From Streptomyces sp. Edi4 (GTDB lineage Bacteria > Actinomycetota > Actinomycetes > Streptomycetales > Streptomycetaceae), in NCBI RefSeq assembly GCF_040253615.1, contig NZ_JBEJGY010000004.1, forward strand, positions 1,240,001 to 1,304,000: a DNA stretch of 64,000 nt. Direction: 5' to 3'. The translations under genes were made by a program, and so were the position numbers. The notes beneath the pieces are model-generated. The model worked only from the letters and a program-made list of their open reading frames with translations, did not search any database and was not told where the DNA came from. Shown piece after piece: positions 50,880 through 59,323 of the stretch; position 1 is the first letter of the stretch; the number at the start of each line of letters is the position of its first letter.

Positions 50880-52406
50880 TCACGCCGCCTCCGTCCGGCC
50901 CGCAGCCATTCCCGCCGCGTCCAGCAGCGCCGTGCCCACTATCAGATCCGCCCCGCCGAACTCCTCGTCGTCCAGCCGCGTGCCGTCGTCCACCGCGAAC
51001 AGCAGCCGCTCCTCCCCCTGGCGGTAGGCCGTGCCGACCGGCGGGCTCGCGGCGTGGATGGCCAACAGGGCGACCAGGTAGGGCAGTTCGGGATCGAGGC
51101 GGCGGGCGTCGGCGAGCAGTCCCGAGAGGCGGCGCGGCGCGTCGTGCTCCAGGTCGAGCAATTCCATGGCCGAGGCCAGCTGCTCCTCGCTGAAGCGGCT
51201 GTCGTCCGGCGTGGCGATCAGATCGGGCTCGGGCATCTCGGCGCCGAGGTGTTCGCGCTCCTGGGGCGGCGTGAGCAGTATGTCCACCAGGTCGCCCACG
51301 CGGACCGAGACCGGGGTGCGCAGGCCGGTGCCGCGCGCGAAGAACGCGTCGGTCACCCGCATCGCGTCTTCCACCGGGAGCGGCAGCAGCGGGGCGACCA
51401 GCTGGCCGTACAGGTCGAGGCCTGCGCGGGCGGCGGGGCGGGCGAAGGCCTGGCGGTCCTGCTCGGCGCGGAAGAGCGGTCCTGCCTCAAGGAGGCGGGA
51501 CTGGAGCTGGGTGTGGCGGCGGATGCAGTCCTTGACGATGTCGACGAGCTCGGCGGCGCGGCGCTTGTGCTCCGGGTCCTCCGCCTCGTCGCGCGCCTTG
51601 CGGATGTTGGTCAGGATCGCGTTCTCGTGACGGTAGCGGTCGGCGACGTGGTCGAGGGCTTCGGCGATCATGTCCGGCACCGCGTTGAGCCAGTCGACCG
51701 CGCGGACGTTGCGCCGGGTCGCCTCCAGGGTGCGCCGCAGCGTCTCGGCGTACTGCACGGTGCGGTAGCGGGCCTGTTCGGCGGCGAGCTGGGCGTCGGC
51801 AAGGCGACCCCGGCTGATCAGGACCTCCAGTTTGACCTCGGCCGCGATCTGGGCGCTGGTGACGTCGGTGTCCAGGGCGCCCACCAGGACGTTGACCGCT
51901 TCGTCCGTGGTGCGCAGATAGACGGCGCCGTCATGACCCGGGACCTCTTCGAGGAGCTTGAAGTCGTAGTCCCTGCGGACATACACACCGTCCGGGTCGA
52001 ACGTGCCGTACACCGCGCGAAAGCCCCGGTCCACGCTGCCCACGTTGATCAGGTTCTCCAGGACCCAGCGGGCCACCCGCTCGTGCTCGGCGGCGGGCCT
52101 CGCCGGTGCCTGGGCCGCCACGCGAGGGACGAGCCGGGCCACGATCTGCTCGTGGTCGGCGCCCGTGTCGAAGTCCATGTTCAACGTGACGAGGTCGATG
52201 GAGGCGAGGGCGACCTCGGCCATCGCGTACACCGTGTACTCGCCCGCGAGGTTGGCCTTGCGCACGTCGAGGTCGTGCAGCGGGGCGGTGCACGCCAGGG
52301 CGCGCAGGCGCCGCGCCAGGCCCTCGTCGGCGGCCGGGCCGGTCGCGGGGCGCGGCGCCGCGCTGAGCTGGGGCGGAGCGAATTCCGTCGAGGCAGGCGA
52401 TGTCAC
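50880..52406 (-). CDS. Kleisin-like subunit (MksF/JetA-like)
   Basis: A 508-residue, mostly helical protein. After a short disordered start it has TYDFDP-like strands (YGTFDPDGVYVRRDYDFKLLEE) and VYLRTTDEAVNVLVGALDTD. Then come helices AEVKLEVLISRGRLADAQLAAEQAR and RRNVRAVDWLNAVPDMIAEALDHVADRYRHENAIL. This layout is what I associate with JetA/MksF proteins of Wadjet-type operons. The C-terminal part (330-508) is a separate folded region. It is first in the three-gene leftward operon. The GTG at 52406 has no ribosome site but a TAATCT hexamer lies 8 bases upstream, so a leaderless transcript is possible. Confidence 0.62.
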   Translation of the reverse strand: MTSPASTEFAPPQLSAAPRPATGPAADEGLARRLRALACTAPLHDLDVRKANLAGEYTVYAMAEVALASIDLVTLNMDFDTGADHEQIVARLVPRVAAQAPARPAAEHERVARWVLENLINVGSVDRGFRAVYGTFDPDGVYVRRDYDFKLLEEVPGHDGAVYLRTTDEAVNVLVGALDTDVTSAQIAAEVKLEVLISRGRLADAQLAAEQARYRTVQYAETLRRTLEATRRNVRAVDWLNAVPDMIAEALDHVADRYRHENAILTNIRKARDEAEDPEHKRRAAELVDIVKDCIRRHTQLQSRLLEAGPLFRAEQDRQAFARPAARAGLDLYGQLVAPLLPLPVEDAMRVTDAFFARGTGLRTPVSVRVGDLVDILLTPPQEREHLGAEMPEPDLIATPDDSRFSEEQLASAMELLDLEHDAPRRLSGLLADARRLDPELPYLVALLAIHAASPPVGTAYRQGEERLLFAVDDGTRLDDEEFGGADLIVGTALLDAAGMAAGRTEAA

Positions 52407-52485
52407 GCTGGACAGATTAGGTCCTCGCACTGACAACGGTCGAAACGGCGCAGATCCGCCCGCCGCTCCGGCCCGGCGCGGACCC

Positions 52486-53223
52486 TCAGGCGGGCACGTC
52501 CGCGACGAGTTCGCGGTACGCCTCGACGAGCTGGGCGCGTGAGTCGTCGAGGTAGCCGGCGAGCAGCCGCGCGGCCCCTTCCCGCTCACCCGCGCGCAGC
52601 GCCTCCAGGATCTCCCGGTTGCGTACGAGATAGGGCCGGTGCAGGCGGCGGGGGTCGTCCACCACATGGAAGGCCAGGCGCAGTTCGGCCAGGACGCCGC
52701 GCATCAGCTCGTCGGTGCGGGCACTGCCCGCGAGGGCGACGAGTTCGCGGTGGAAGTGGATGTTGGCGGTGGACACGCCCCGCCAGTCGCCCTCCTTGGC
52801 CGCGCGCTCGCCGTCCGCGACGGCCGCGTCGAGGCCTTCGAGACGGTGGGGCGGCTCACCGAGGCCCTGGACGACGGCGCATTCGACCAGGCGCCGGGTG
52901 CGGTAGATGTCCGTCACGTCCTCGACGGCAAGGACCCGCACGAAGACCCCGCGGTTGAGTTCGTGGACAAGCAGCCGTTCGTGGGTGAGCAGCCGGAACG
53001 CCTCGCGCAGGGTGTTGCGGGACACCCCCAGCGCCTTGCCGATGCCGTCCTCGGCAAGGCGCTCCCCCGGCCGGAAGAAGCCTTCGGCGATCCGGGTGCG
53101 CAGGATGTCCGCGACCCGTTCCGCCGTACTGGTGCGCCCCAGCAGCACGCGGTCCTCGGCGAGTTTGTCGGTGCCAAGTCCGTTGGCGCCAATTCCTTTG
53201 GTGGTGGGGTCCGTTGTCGTCAC
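52486..53223 (-). CDS. GntR family transcriptional regulator (FCD type)
   Basis: A 245-residue FadR-subfamily regulator: GntR winged helix (about 28-100, PGERLAEDGIGKALGVSRNTLREAFRLLTHERLL) and a C-terminal all-helical FCD domain with metal-site-type residues (DIYRTRRLVECAVVQ, NIHFHRELVALAG). The GTG follows GGAGAGAGG. It is divergent from an MFS transporter gene, followed by pxpABC, with inverted GTTCAAC motifs between. Repression of the carrier, relieved by the transported metabolite, is the likely scheme. Confidence 0.9.
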   Translation of the reverse strand: MTTTDPTTKGIGANGLGTDKLAEDRVLLGRTSTAERVADILRTRIAEGFFRPGERLAEDGIGKALGVSRNTLREAFRLLTHERLLVHELNRGVFVRVLAVEDVTDIYRTRRLVECAVVQGLGEPPHRLEGLDAAVADGERAAKEGDWRGVSTANIHFHRELVALAGSARTDELMRGVLAELRLAFHVVDDPRRLHRPYLVRNREILEALRAGEREGAARLLAGYLDDSRAQLVEAYRELVADVPA

Positions 53224-53331
53224 AGCGCCCTCTCTCCCCGCCGGCCGCTCCCGCCGACGCGTGGGCCCATCGTAGAAGCCGGGCGTCCACGTGAGGACAG
53301 GAGAACGTCTCGACAGGACTCTTGTCGGATC

Positions 53332-53364
53332 GTTCAACAATCCTCTACGTTGAACGCGTTGAAC
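53332..53364. promoter_or_regulatory. Candidate GntR operator: GTTCAAC / GTTGAAC repeats
   Basis: GTTCAAC at 53332-53338 is the inverse of GTTGAAC at 53349-53355, and a further direct GTTGAAC lies at 53358-53364. They occupy the region between the divergent GntR and MFS genes, about 50-85 bases before the MFS ATG. Confidence 0.6.
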
Positions 53365-53415
53365 TCGCCCTTCCCGTCTCGGCAGCCCACTCATCCCCTC
53401 TCCCGCGAGGTACGC

Positions 53416-54705
53416 ATGAGGACGACCCGGACCACGCCGCACCACGATCAACTCCCCCTGGACCAGGGCGCGTTCGGATGGCTGCGGGCGCTGGGCCCGG
53501 GCGGCCGGCGCGCCTTCGCCGGCGCCTTCGGCGGTTACGCCCTTGACGCGTACGACTTCTTCACGCTGCCGCTCACGATGGTCGCGATCTCGGCGTACTT
53601 CGGGCTCGACAGCGCCAGGACCGGGCTGCTCACCACCGTGACGCTGGTGGTCTCCGCCGTCGGCGGCGCGGTCGCCGGGGTGGTGGCCGACCGCATCGGC
53701 CGGGTCAGGGCGCTGATGATCACCGTCGGCACGTATGCCCTGTTCACGGTGGCGTGCGGATTCGCCCCCAGCTACGAGACGCTGCTCGTCTTCCGGGCGC
53801 TCCAGGGTCTCGGATTCGGCGGCGAGTGGGCGGTCGGCGCGATCCTGGTCGCCGAATACGCCTCGGCCCGACATCGCGGGCGCACCCTGGGCGCCGTGCA
53901 GAGCGCGTGGGCGGCCGGCTGGGCGCTGGCCGTTGTCGTGTACACGCTGGTCTTCCACTGGGTGGGGCCTGACACCGCCTGGCGCGTGGTGTTCTGGACC
54001 GGAGCGCTGCCCGCGCTGCTGCTCGTCTATGTGCGGCGCAACGTCAAGGACGCGCCGGCCGCCGCCGAGCAGCGGCTCGCCACGGCCCGCACGACGAGCG
54101 GCGCCGCCACCTTCGCGGCGATCTTCCGGGGTCCGCTGCTGCGCACGACCCTGTTCGCCGTGCTGCTGTCGGCGGGTGTCCAGGGCGGCTACTACACGCT
54201 GGCCACCTGGGTGCCGACCTTCCTCAAGAACGAGCGGCACCTCACGGTCGTCGGCACCGGTGGCTATCTGGCGTTCCTGATATCCGGCGCCTTCCTCGGC
54301 TATCTGACCGGCGGCCACCTCACCGACGTACTCGGCCGCAAGAAGAACATCGCGCTGTTCGCGGTCCTCTCGGCGGTCTGCATCCTGCTCTATACGCATC
54401 TGCCGTCCGGCGCGAACACCCTTCTCCTGGTGCTCGGCTTCCCCCTCGGCTTCTGCATGTCGGCCATCTTCAGCGGCTTCGGGTCGTTCCTCAGCGAGCT
54501 CTACCCAACCGCCGTGCGCGGCACCGGCCAGGGGTTCACGTACAACACCGGGCGGGCCGTGGGCGCCTTCTTCCCCACGCTGGTCGGCTACCTCGCCGAC
54601 AGCTGGGGCGTCGGGGGCGCGCTGGTCTTCGGCGCGGTCGGTTACGCCATCGCCGTGCTCGCCCTGCTCGGACTGCCCGAGACCCGCGGGCAGGAGCTGG
54701 TGTAG
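53416..54705 (+). CDS. MFS carboxylate-type transporter
   Basis: A 429-residue 12-helix major facilitator. The first helix opens AFAGAFGGYALDAYDFFTLPL with the Asp pair typical of aromatic-acid/proton and metabolite symporters. Loop 2-3 is GVVADRIGRVRALM, and LQGLGFGGEWAVGAILVAEY follows. The ATG at 53416 follows GCGAGG. It sits between a divergent GntR regulator and pxpABC, so import of 5-oxoproline or a related carboxylate is a reasonable guess. Confidence 0.87.
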   Translation: MRTTRTTPHHDQLPLDQGAFGWLRALGPGGRRAFAGAFGGYALDAYDFFTLPLTMVAISAYFGLDSARTGLLTTVTLVVSAVGGAVAGVVADRIGRVRALMITVGTYALFTVACGFAPSYETLLVFRALQGLGFGGEWAVGAILVAEYASARHRGRTLGAVQSAWAAGWALAVVVYTLVFHWVGPDTAWRVVFWTGALPALLLVYVRRNVKDAPAAAEQRLATARTTSGAATFAAIFRGPLLRTTLFAVLLSAGVQGGYYTLATWVPTFLKNERHLTVVGTGGYLAFLISGAFLGYLTGGHLTDVLGRKKNIALFAVLSAVCILLYTHLPSGANTLLLVLGFPLGFCMSAIFSGFGSFLSELYPTAVRGTGQGFTYNTGRAVGAFFPTLVGYLADSWGVGGALVFGAVGYAIAVLALLGLPETRGQELV

Positions 54706-54800
54706 CCCGCCGCCCGCCGCCACCGCCGCGCGCCACGCCCCGGCCCGGGGCACACTCACCACAGGACCACCCCCGCACGCGAACAGGAGCTCCCGCGCCC

Positions 54801-55574
54801 ATGACCCGGCCCGCGACGACGGCGATCGACCTCAATGCCGACCTCGGTGAGGGCTTCGGCCACTGGCGCCTGACCGACGACGAAAACCTGTTGGGGGTGG
54901 TCACCAGCGCCAATGTGGCCTGCGGCTTCCACGCGGGTGATCCCGCCATCATGCGGCGGGTCTGCGCGCTGGCCGCCGAGCGGGGTGTACGTATCGGCGC
55001 CCAGGTCTCCTACCGCGACCTCGCGGGCTTCGGGCGCCGCCCCATGGATGTGCCGTCCGCCGAGCTGGCCGCCGAAGTCGCCTACCAGATCGGCGCGTTG
55101 GAGGTCTTCGCCCGGGCCGCCGGCAGCCGGGTCTCCTACGTCAAACCGCACGGCGCGCTCTACAACCGCGTCGTGCGTGACGAGGAGCAGGCGGCCGCCG
55201 TCGTGGACGGCGTACTCCTCGCGGGCGACGGCCTTCCGGTCCTCGGGCTGCCGGGCTCGCGGCTCCTCGCGGCGGCCGCGCGGGCCGGGCTGCCCGTCGT
55301 CACGGAGGCGTTCGCGGACCGCGCCTACACCGCGCAAGGCACGCTGGTGCCGCGCGGCCAGGACGGCGCGGTCATCAGCGACCCGGACGCGGTCGTGGCG
55401 CGCGCGGTGGCGATGGCCGTGCGCGGGACGGTGGCCGCGCGCAGCGGCGAACAAGTGGCCGTCGGCGCCGGGTCGTTGTGTGTGCACGGTGACACTCCGG
55501 GCGCGGTGGAGCTGGCGCGCCGGGTGCGGGCCGCGCTCGAATCGGCGGGCGTGCGGGTGGCGGCGTTCTCATGA
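54801..55574 (+). CDS. pxpA: 5-oxoprolinase subunit A (LamB/YcsF family)
   Basis: A 257-residue PxpA. It begins TAIDLNADLGEGFGHW and contains SANVACGFHAGDPAIM, SYRDLAGFGRR, YVKPHGALYNRV and EAFADRAYTAQGTLVPR, all family signatures. PxpABC together hydrolyse 5-oxoproline to glutamate using ATP. It is the first of three overlapping genes (4-base ATGA overlap with pxpB). Confidence 0.94.
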   Translation: MTRPATTAIDLNADLGEGFGHWRLTDDENLLGVVTSANVACGFHAGDPAIMRRVCALAAERGVRIGAQVSYRDLAGFGRRPMDVPSAELAAEVAYQIGALEVFARAAGSRVSYVKPHGALYNRVVRDEEQAAAVVDGVLLAGDGLPVLGLPGSRLLAAAARAGLPVVTEAFADRAYTAQGTLVPRGQDGAVISDPDAVVARAVAMAVRGTVAARSGEQVAVGAGSLCVHGDTPGAVELARRVRAALESAGVRVAAFS

Positions 55575-56200
55575 GCGCCCCGCGCATCCTGCCGGTCGGG
55601 GACCACGCCCTGCTGGTCGAGTTCGAAGACGGTGAGCGGGCCTGGGCGTTCCACGCCGAGCTGCTGCGCCGCCGCGCGGACGCAACGCTGCCCGTGGTGC
55701 AGGAGATCGTGCCCGCCGCCCGTACCGTCCTGCTCGACGGCGTGGCCGACCCGGCCGCGCTCGCCGGGCGGCTCGCCACGTGGGACGTCCCCCCGCTCGC
55801 GGCCGGCGTCCATACGACGGTGGAGATCCCCGTGCGCTACGACGGCCCCGACCTCGCGGATGTCGCCGCGCTCTGGGGGGTCTCGGAGCGGGAGGCGGTG
55901 GCGATCCACTCCTCGGCCGAATTCCGCGTCGCCTTCTGCGGGTTCGCGCCCGGCTTCGCCTATCTGACCGGTCTCGCGCAGCGGTACGCCGTTCCTCGCA
56001 GGAGCACGCCGCGCACGGCCGTTCCGGCGGGGTCGGTGGCGCTGGCCGGCCCCTACACCGGCGTCTACCCGCGCCCCTCACCCGGCGGCTGGCAGCTCAT
56101 CGGCACCACCGACGCCCCGCTGTGGGACGAGCGCCGCGAACCCGCCGCGCTGCTCACCCCGGGCACGCGGGTCCGCTTCGTCGCCCGGGCGGCGCGGTGA
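55571..56200 (+). CDS. pxpB: 5-oxoprolinase subunit B
   Basis: A 209-residue PxpB (allophanate hydrolase subunit 1 / KipI type). It has ILPVGDHALLVEFED at the start, then VEIPVRYDGPDLADVAALWG, FRVAFCGFAPGFAYLTGL and PGGWQLIGTT. Cyclophilin-like fold. Starts inside the pxpA stop and its own stop overlaps the pxpC GTG. Confidence 0.94.
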   Translation: MSAPRILPVGDHALLVEFEDGERAWAFHAELLRRRADATLPVVQEIVPAARTVLLDGVADPAALAGRLATWDVPPLAAGVHTTVEIPVRYDGPDLADVAALWGVSEREAVAIHSSAEFRVAFCGFAPGFAYLTGLAQRYAVPRRSTPRTAVPAGSVALAGPYTGVYPRPSPGGWQLIGTTDAPLWDERREPAALLTPGTRVRFVARAAR

Positions 56201-57099
56201 GCGAGCGGGCGCTGTCCGTGGTGCGGGCCGGGGCGCTCACCTGCGTACAGGACGAGGGGCGGCCCGGGTACGCGCATCTGGGGGTGCCGCGTTCGGGCGC
56301 GCTCGACCTGCCCGCGAGCCGGCTCGCCAACCGGCTGGTGGGCAACGCCCCGGGGACGGCCGTCCTTGAGGCCACGCTCAACGGGTGTGCGGTACGCCCC
56401 CATCGGGCGCTCACCGTCGCGGTGACCGGGGCGCCCTGCGCGGTCACCGTGGCGGGGCGTCCCGCGGCCTGGGGCGCGGCGGTGCGGGTGCCGGCGGGCG
56501 CGGTGGTCGAGCTGGGCGCGGTGACGTGCGGGGTGCGCTCGTATCTGGCGCTCGCCGGTGGCATCGAGGTGGATCCGGTGCTCGGCAGCCGCTCCACCGA
56601 CCTCCTGTCGGGGCTCGGTCCCCCCATCCTTGAGGACGGCGCCGTGCTGCCCCTCGGCCGCCCTGGGGACGCGTGTCCGTACGTGGACGGGGCGCCAGCG
56701 CCGGGTGTGCCGGATGAGCTCGTGCTGCCGGTACTGCCGGGACCTCGGGCCGACTGGTTCACGGCGGACGCGGTGGCCGTTCTGGCGGCGGGAAGGTACC
56801 GGGTGTCGGCGGCGAGCAATCGCATCGGGCTGCGCACGGAGGGGCCCGCGCTGCGGCGGGCGGTCGAGGGGGAACTGCCCAGTGAGGGGGTGGTGTTGGG
56901 GGCGGTGCAGGTGCCGCCGGATGGGCGTCCCGTGGTGTTTCTCGCCGACCACCCGACGACGGGGGGCTATCCGGTGATTGGGGTCGTCCCCGAGCCGGCG
57001 CTCGCGGCGGCGGCCCAGTCCCCGCCCGGCACCCCCCTGAGGTTCACCCCAAAGCGCTGGCCCCTTGTCCCCCCGGCCCCCCAGGCACGCACCCGCTGA
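56197..57099 (+). CDS. pxpC: 5-oxoprolinase subunit C (biotin-dependent carboxyltransferase type)
   Basis: A 300-residue PxpC (KipA / urea amidolyase-related). It carries LTCVQDEGRPGYAHLGVPRSGALD, VRSYLALAGGIEVDPVLGSRSTDL, ASNRIGLRTEGPAL and FLADHPTTGGYPVIGVV. The GTG at 56197 overlaps the pxpB stop by four bases. Full length for the family; last gene of the operon. Confidence 0.94.
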   Translation: MSERALSVVRAGALTCVQDEGRPGYAHLGVPRSGALDLPASRLANRLVGNAPGTAVLEATLNGCAVRPHRALTVAVTGAPCAVTVAGRPAAWGAAVRVPAGAVVELGAVTCGVRSYLALAGGIEVDPVLGSRSTDLLSGLGPPILEDGAVLPLGRPGDACPYVDGAPAPGVPDELVLPVLPGPRADWFTADAVAVLAAGRYRVSAASNRIGLRTEGPALRRAVEGELPSEGVVLGAVQVPPDGRPVVFLADHPTTGGYPVIGVVPEPALAAAAQSPPGTPLRFTPKRWPLVPPAPQARTR

Positions 57100-57110
57100 C
57101 GACTCCCGCG

Positions 57111-57602
57111 CCCCTGACAGGGTGCGTGCCGGCCCGCGTGCGCCGGTCCCCGGGCAGGGCTCATGCTGGCCCGCACAGGCAACCTCAGCCCGTCCGGCGT
57201 TTGAGGACGAGCGCCCTTCAGGCGCGAACAGGGTCTGGGGCAGAGCCCCAGGGACCTCGACTGCGGACCGTGCGGGGCTGGTCGCGCAGTTCCCCGCGCC
57301 CCTGACAGGGTGCGTGCCGGCCCGCGTGCGCCGGTCCCCGGGCAGGGCTCACGCCGGCCCGCACAGGCAACCTCAGCCCGTCCGGCGTTTGAGGACGAGC
57401 GCCCTTCAGGCGCGAACAGGGTCTGGGGCAGAGCCCCAGGGACCTCGACTGCGGACCGTGCGGGGCTGGTCGCGCAGTTCCCCGCGCCCCTGACAGGGTG
57501 CGTGCCGGCCCGCGTGCGCCGATCCCCGGGCAGGGCTCACGCCGGCCCGCACAGGCAACCTCAGCCCGTCCGGCGTTTGAGGACGAGCGCCGTTCAGTGC
57601 GA
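57111..57602. repeat. 188-bp tandem intergenic repeat, two full copies and a partial third
   Basis: Copies begin at 57111, 57299 and 57487, each with CCCCTGACAGGGTGCGTGCC. The first two are complete 188-base units that differ at a few positions; the third follows for about 115 bases, then diverges. Each unit contains CCTCAGCCCGTCCGGCGTTT and, except the third, GCTGGTCGCGCAGTTCCCCG, both widespread in Streptomyces intergenic DNA. The 530-bp stretch between pxpC and the HEAT gene holds nothing else. Confidence 0.92.
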
Positions 57603-57629
57603 ACCGGGTCCGGGGCGGGGCCCAGGGGG

Positions 57630-59057
57630 TCAGACCGCTGTTGGGTCTGGGCCCAGGCGGTCGTGGATGGCGCTCTGCACCTCCGCCTCCTCCGCCGGAT
57701 CCGCCGCGAGCCTGCGCAACCGCTCAGCCACCCGCGCGTCGACGAGCTCGGCGTACTGCGCGGCCACCTCGCGGGTGGTCTCCTCGCAGTCCCACAGGCA
57801 CTCGACGGCGAACCCGGTGGCGAAGGACGGGTCGGTCGCGGCGAGGGCCCGCGCGATGCGGCCCCGCAGCTCCGACGACGAGGTCTCGCGGTACACGTGC
57901 CGCAGGACGGGCGCGGCGCAGGAGATGCCGAGCCGGGCCGTTCCGTCGATGAGCGCCCGCAGCACGCCGGCGTCGGGGCCGTGGGAGCGTACGGTCTCGC
58001 GCAGCGCGCCGAGCACGAGCTCCTTGTCGCGGGCCTCGCCGCGCGAGGCGAGCACGCCTGCCGCGGCGGCGCCCAGCTCGTCGGGGCGTCCGACCCAGCC
58101 ACGGGCCCGCTCGACGGCCTCGGGGCCACACATGCGTTCGAATGCCTGGACGGCGGCCTCGGCCGCCACAGGCGAGCCGGCCGCGCCGTCCGAGACCGCC
58201 GCCTCGATCAGGTCGAGGACCCGGGCGTCGCGCGACTCGGCGAGATAGTGCAGCGCGGCGCCCCGCGCGCCGTCGCTGCCCCGGCGGGCCGCCTCGATGA
58301 TGGCGTCCCGGTCCTCGGGCCCCGCGACGGCGCCCAGGCACCTGGCGGCCGGCAGATGCAGGACCGAGCCGCGTTCAAGACCTTGGTCGGCCCAGTCGAA
58401 GACGGCCTGGACACTCCACCCGGGCCGTGGTCCCGACGGCCGCATCTGGCGCTGCCAGCGGTCGAAGGACCCGGCCTCCTGGGCCGCCCGCACCCGGGCG
58501 CCCACGCCGTCGCGCGGATCATCGGCCCACAGCCGCCAGGGCCGGGGCTCGTAGGCGTCGCGCACGGCGGCGGCGAGCGCCGCGTCGCCCTCGGCGGTGG
58601 CCGGGAAGCGGGCGAGCACGGAGGCGGCGAGAGCACGCAGACCCGCGTCGTCGTCACGCAGCGCCAGCTCGTCCAGGGCCCAGGCCCAGTTGGACCCGGA
58701 CGCGGCGTAGCGGCGCAGCAGCGCGAGCGCGTCGCTCCTGCCGTACGAGGCGAGGTGGCCGAGGACGGCGAGCGCGAGCCCGGTCCTGGAGTCCTCGGGG
58801 TCGAGGACGTCCTCGGCGCCGAAGAGGTGGCGCTCGACATGGTCGAGTTCGCCGTCGAGATCCAGGAAGAGGCGCGCGTAGTACAGCGAGCGGTTCTCGA
58901 CCCGCCAGTCCTGGCGGGGGTCGCTCAGTACACAGTGGTTCAGGGCCGCCAGGGCCTCGTCGCGCGGGGCGGCCAGCGCGTGCAGGGTGCCGTCGCCGCG
59001 GCCCCGCTGCAACAGACCGAGCAGCGTGCCGCTCGGCGCTATGACTGGATCGAACAT
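57630..59057 (-). CDS. HEAT-repeat protein
   Basis: A 475-residue alpha-helical repeat protein. The pattern of paired helices runs through the whole chain (ALAVLGHLASYGRSDALALLRRYAA; RGAALHYLAESRDARVLDLIEAAV; LRGRIARALAATDPSFATGFAVE). This is the HEAT/PBS-lyase type of solenoid that binds other proteins. The ATG at 59057 follows TGAGGC. No enzyme motif is seen. A micro-ORF ending CCCAA lies just upstream on the same strand. Confidence 0.85.
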   Translation of the reverse strand: MFDPVIAPSGTLLGLLQRGRGDGTLHALAAPRDEALAALNHCVLSDPRQDWRVENRSLYYARLFLDLDGELDHVERHLFGAEDVLDPEDSRTGLALAVLGHLASYGRSDALALLRRYAASGSNWAWALDELALRDDDAGLRALAASVLARFPATAEGDAALAAAVRDAYEPRPWRLWADDPRDGVGARVRAAQEAGSFDRWQRQMRPSGPRPGWSVQAVFDWADQGLERGSVLHLPAARCLGAVAGPEDRDAIIEAARRGSDGARGAALHYLAESRDARVLDLIEAAVSDGAAGSPVAAEAAVQAFERMCGPEAVERARGWVGRPDELGAAAAGVLASRGEARDKELVLGALRETVRSHGPDAGVLRALIDGTARLGISCAAPVLRHVYRETSSSELRGRIARALAATDPSFATGFAVECLWDCEETTREVAAQYAELVDARVAERLRRLAADPAEEAEVQSAIHDRLGPDPTAV

Positions 59058-59108
59058 GGAAATAGCCTCACATCAAGCTGTCGACGCAACCGGGATTCGT
59101 GCCTTGCC

Positions 59109-59231
59109 CTAGGCCGCGCAGCAACATGAGGGGTCGCCCGCCGTCTTCTGCTTGGTGTAGACCATCTTCCTGCCTCTCGTCGCGGTCCTCGATGTAAGGA
59201 CCCTGCCCCCGATGTAGGGGTTCGACGTCAT
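59109..59231 (-). CDS. Candidate micro-peptide ending in CCCAA (40 aa)
   Basis: The frame from ATG at 59229-59231 to TAG at 59109-59111 encodes 40 residues ending MVYTKQKTAGDPSCCCAA. Third codon positions are almost all G or C, unlike the competing 64-residue frame on the same strand, which loses that bias in its second half. An internal ATG at 59163-59165 has a GAGAGG box 7 bases upstream and would give an 18-residue peptide. It lies 51 bases before the HEAT-repeat gene. The triple Cys suggests metal binding or modification. No family is recognised, and it may not be real. Confidence 0.4.
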   Translation of the reverse strand: MTSNPYIGGRVLTSRTATRGRKMVYTKQKTAGDPSCCCAA

Positions 59232-59323
59232 GATGACCCAGCCATTTCGCCATCGCGACCACATTTACGGCGCCCCTCTCCGCGGGCTCTTCGGTGGATC
59301 CCCCGTAAACGCCTGGTGGACGC

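Noticed and set aside
57218-58129. Minus-strand open frame of 303 codons through the 188-bp repeats
   Set aside because: Its first part shadows the HEAT gene and the rest is repeat translation without a domain.
59068-59262. 64-codon minus-strand frame upstream of the HEAT gene
   Set aside because: G/C bias at third positions is lost in the second half, and the frame shifted by one or two bases looks more coding-like (the CCCAA peptide). Kept only as a competitor.
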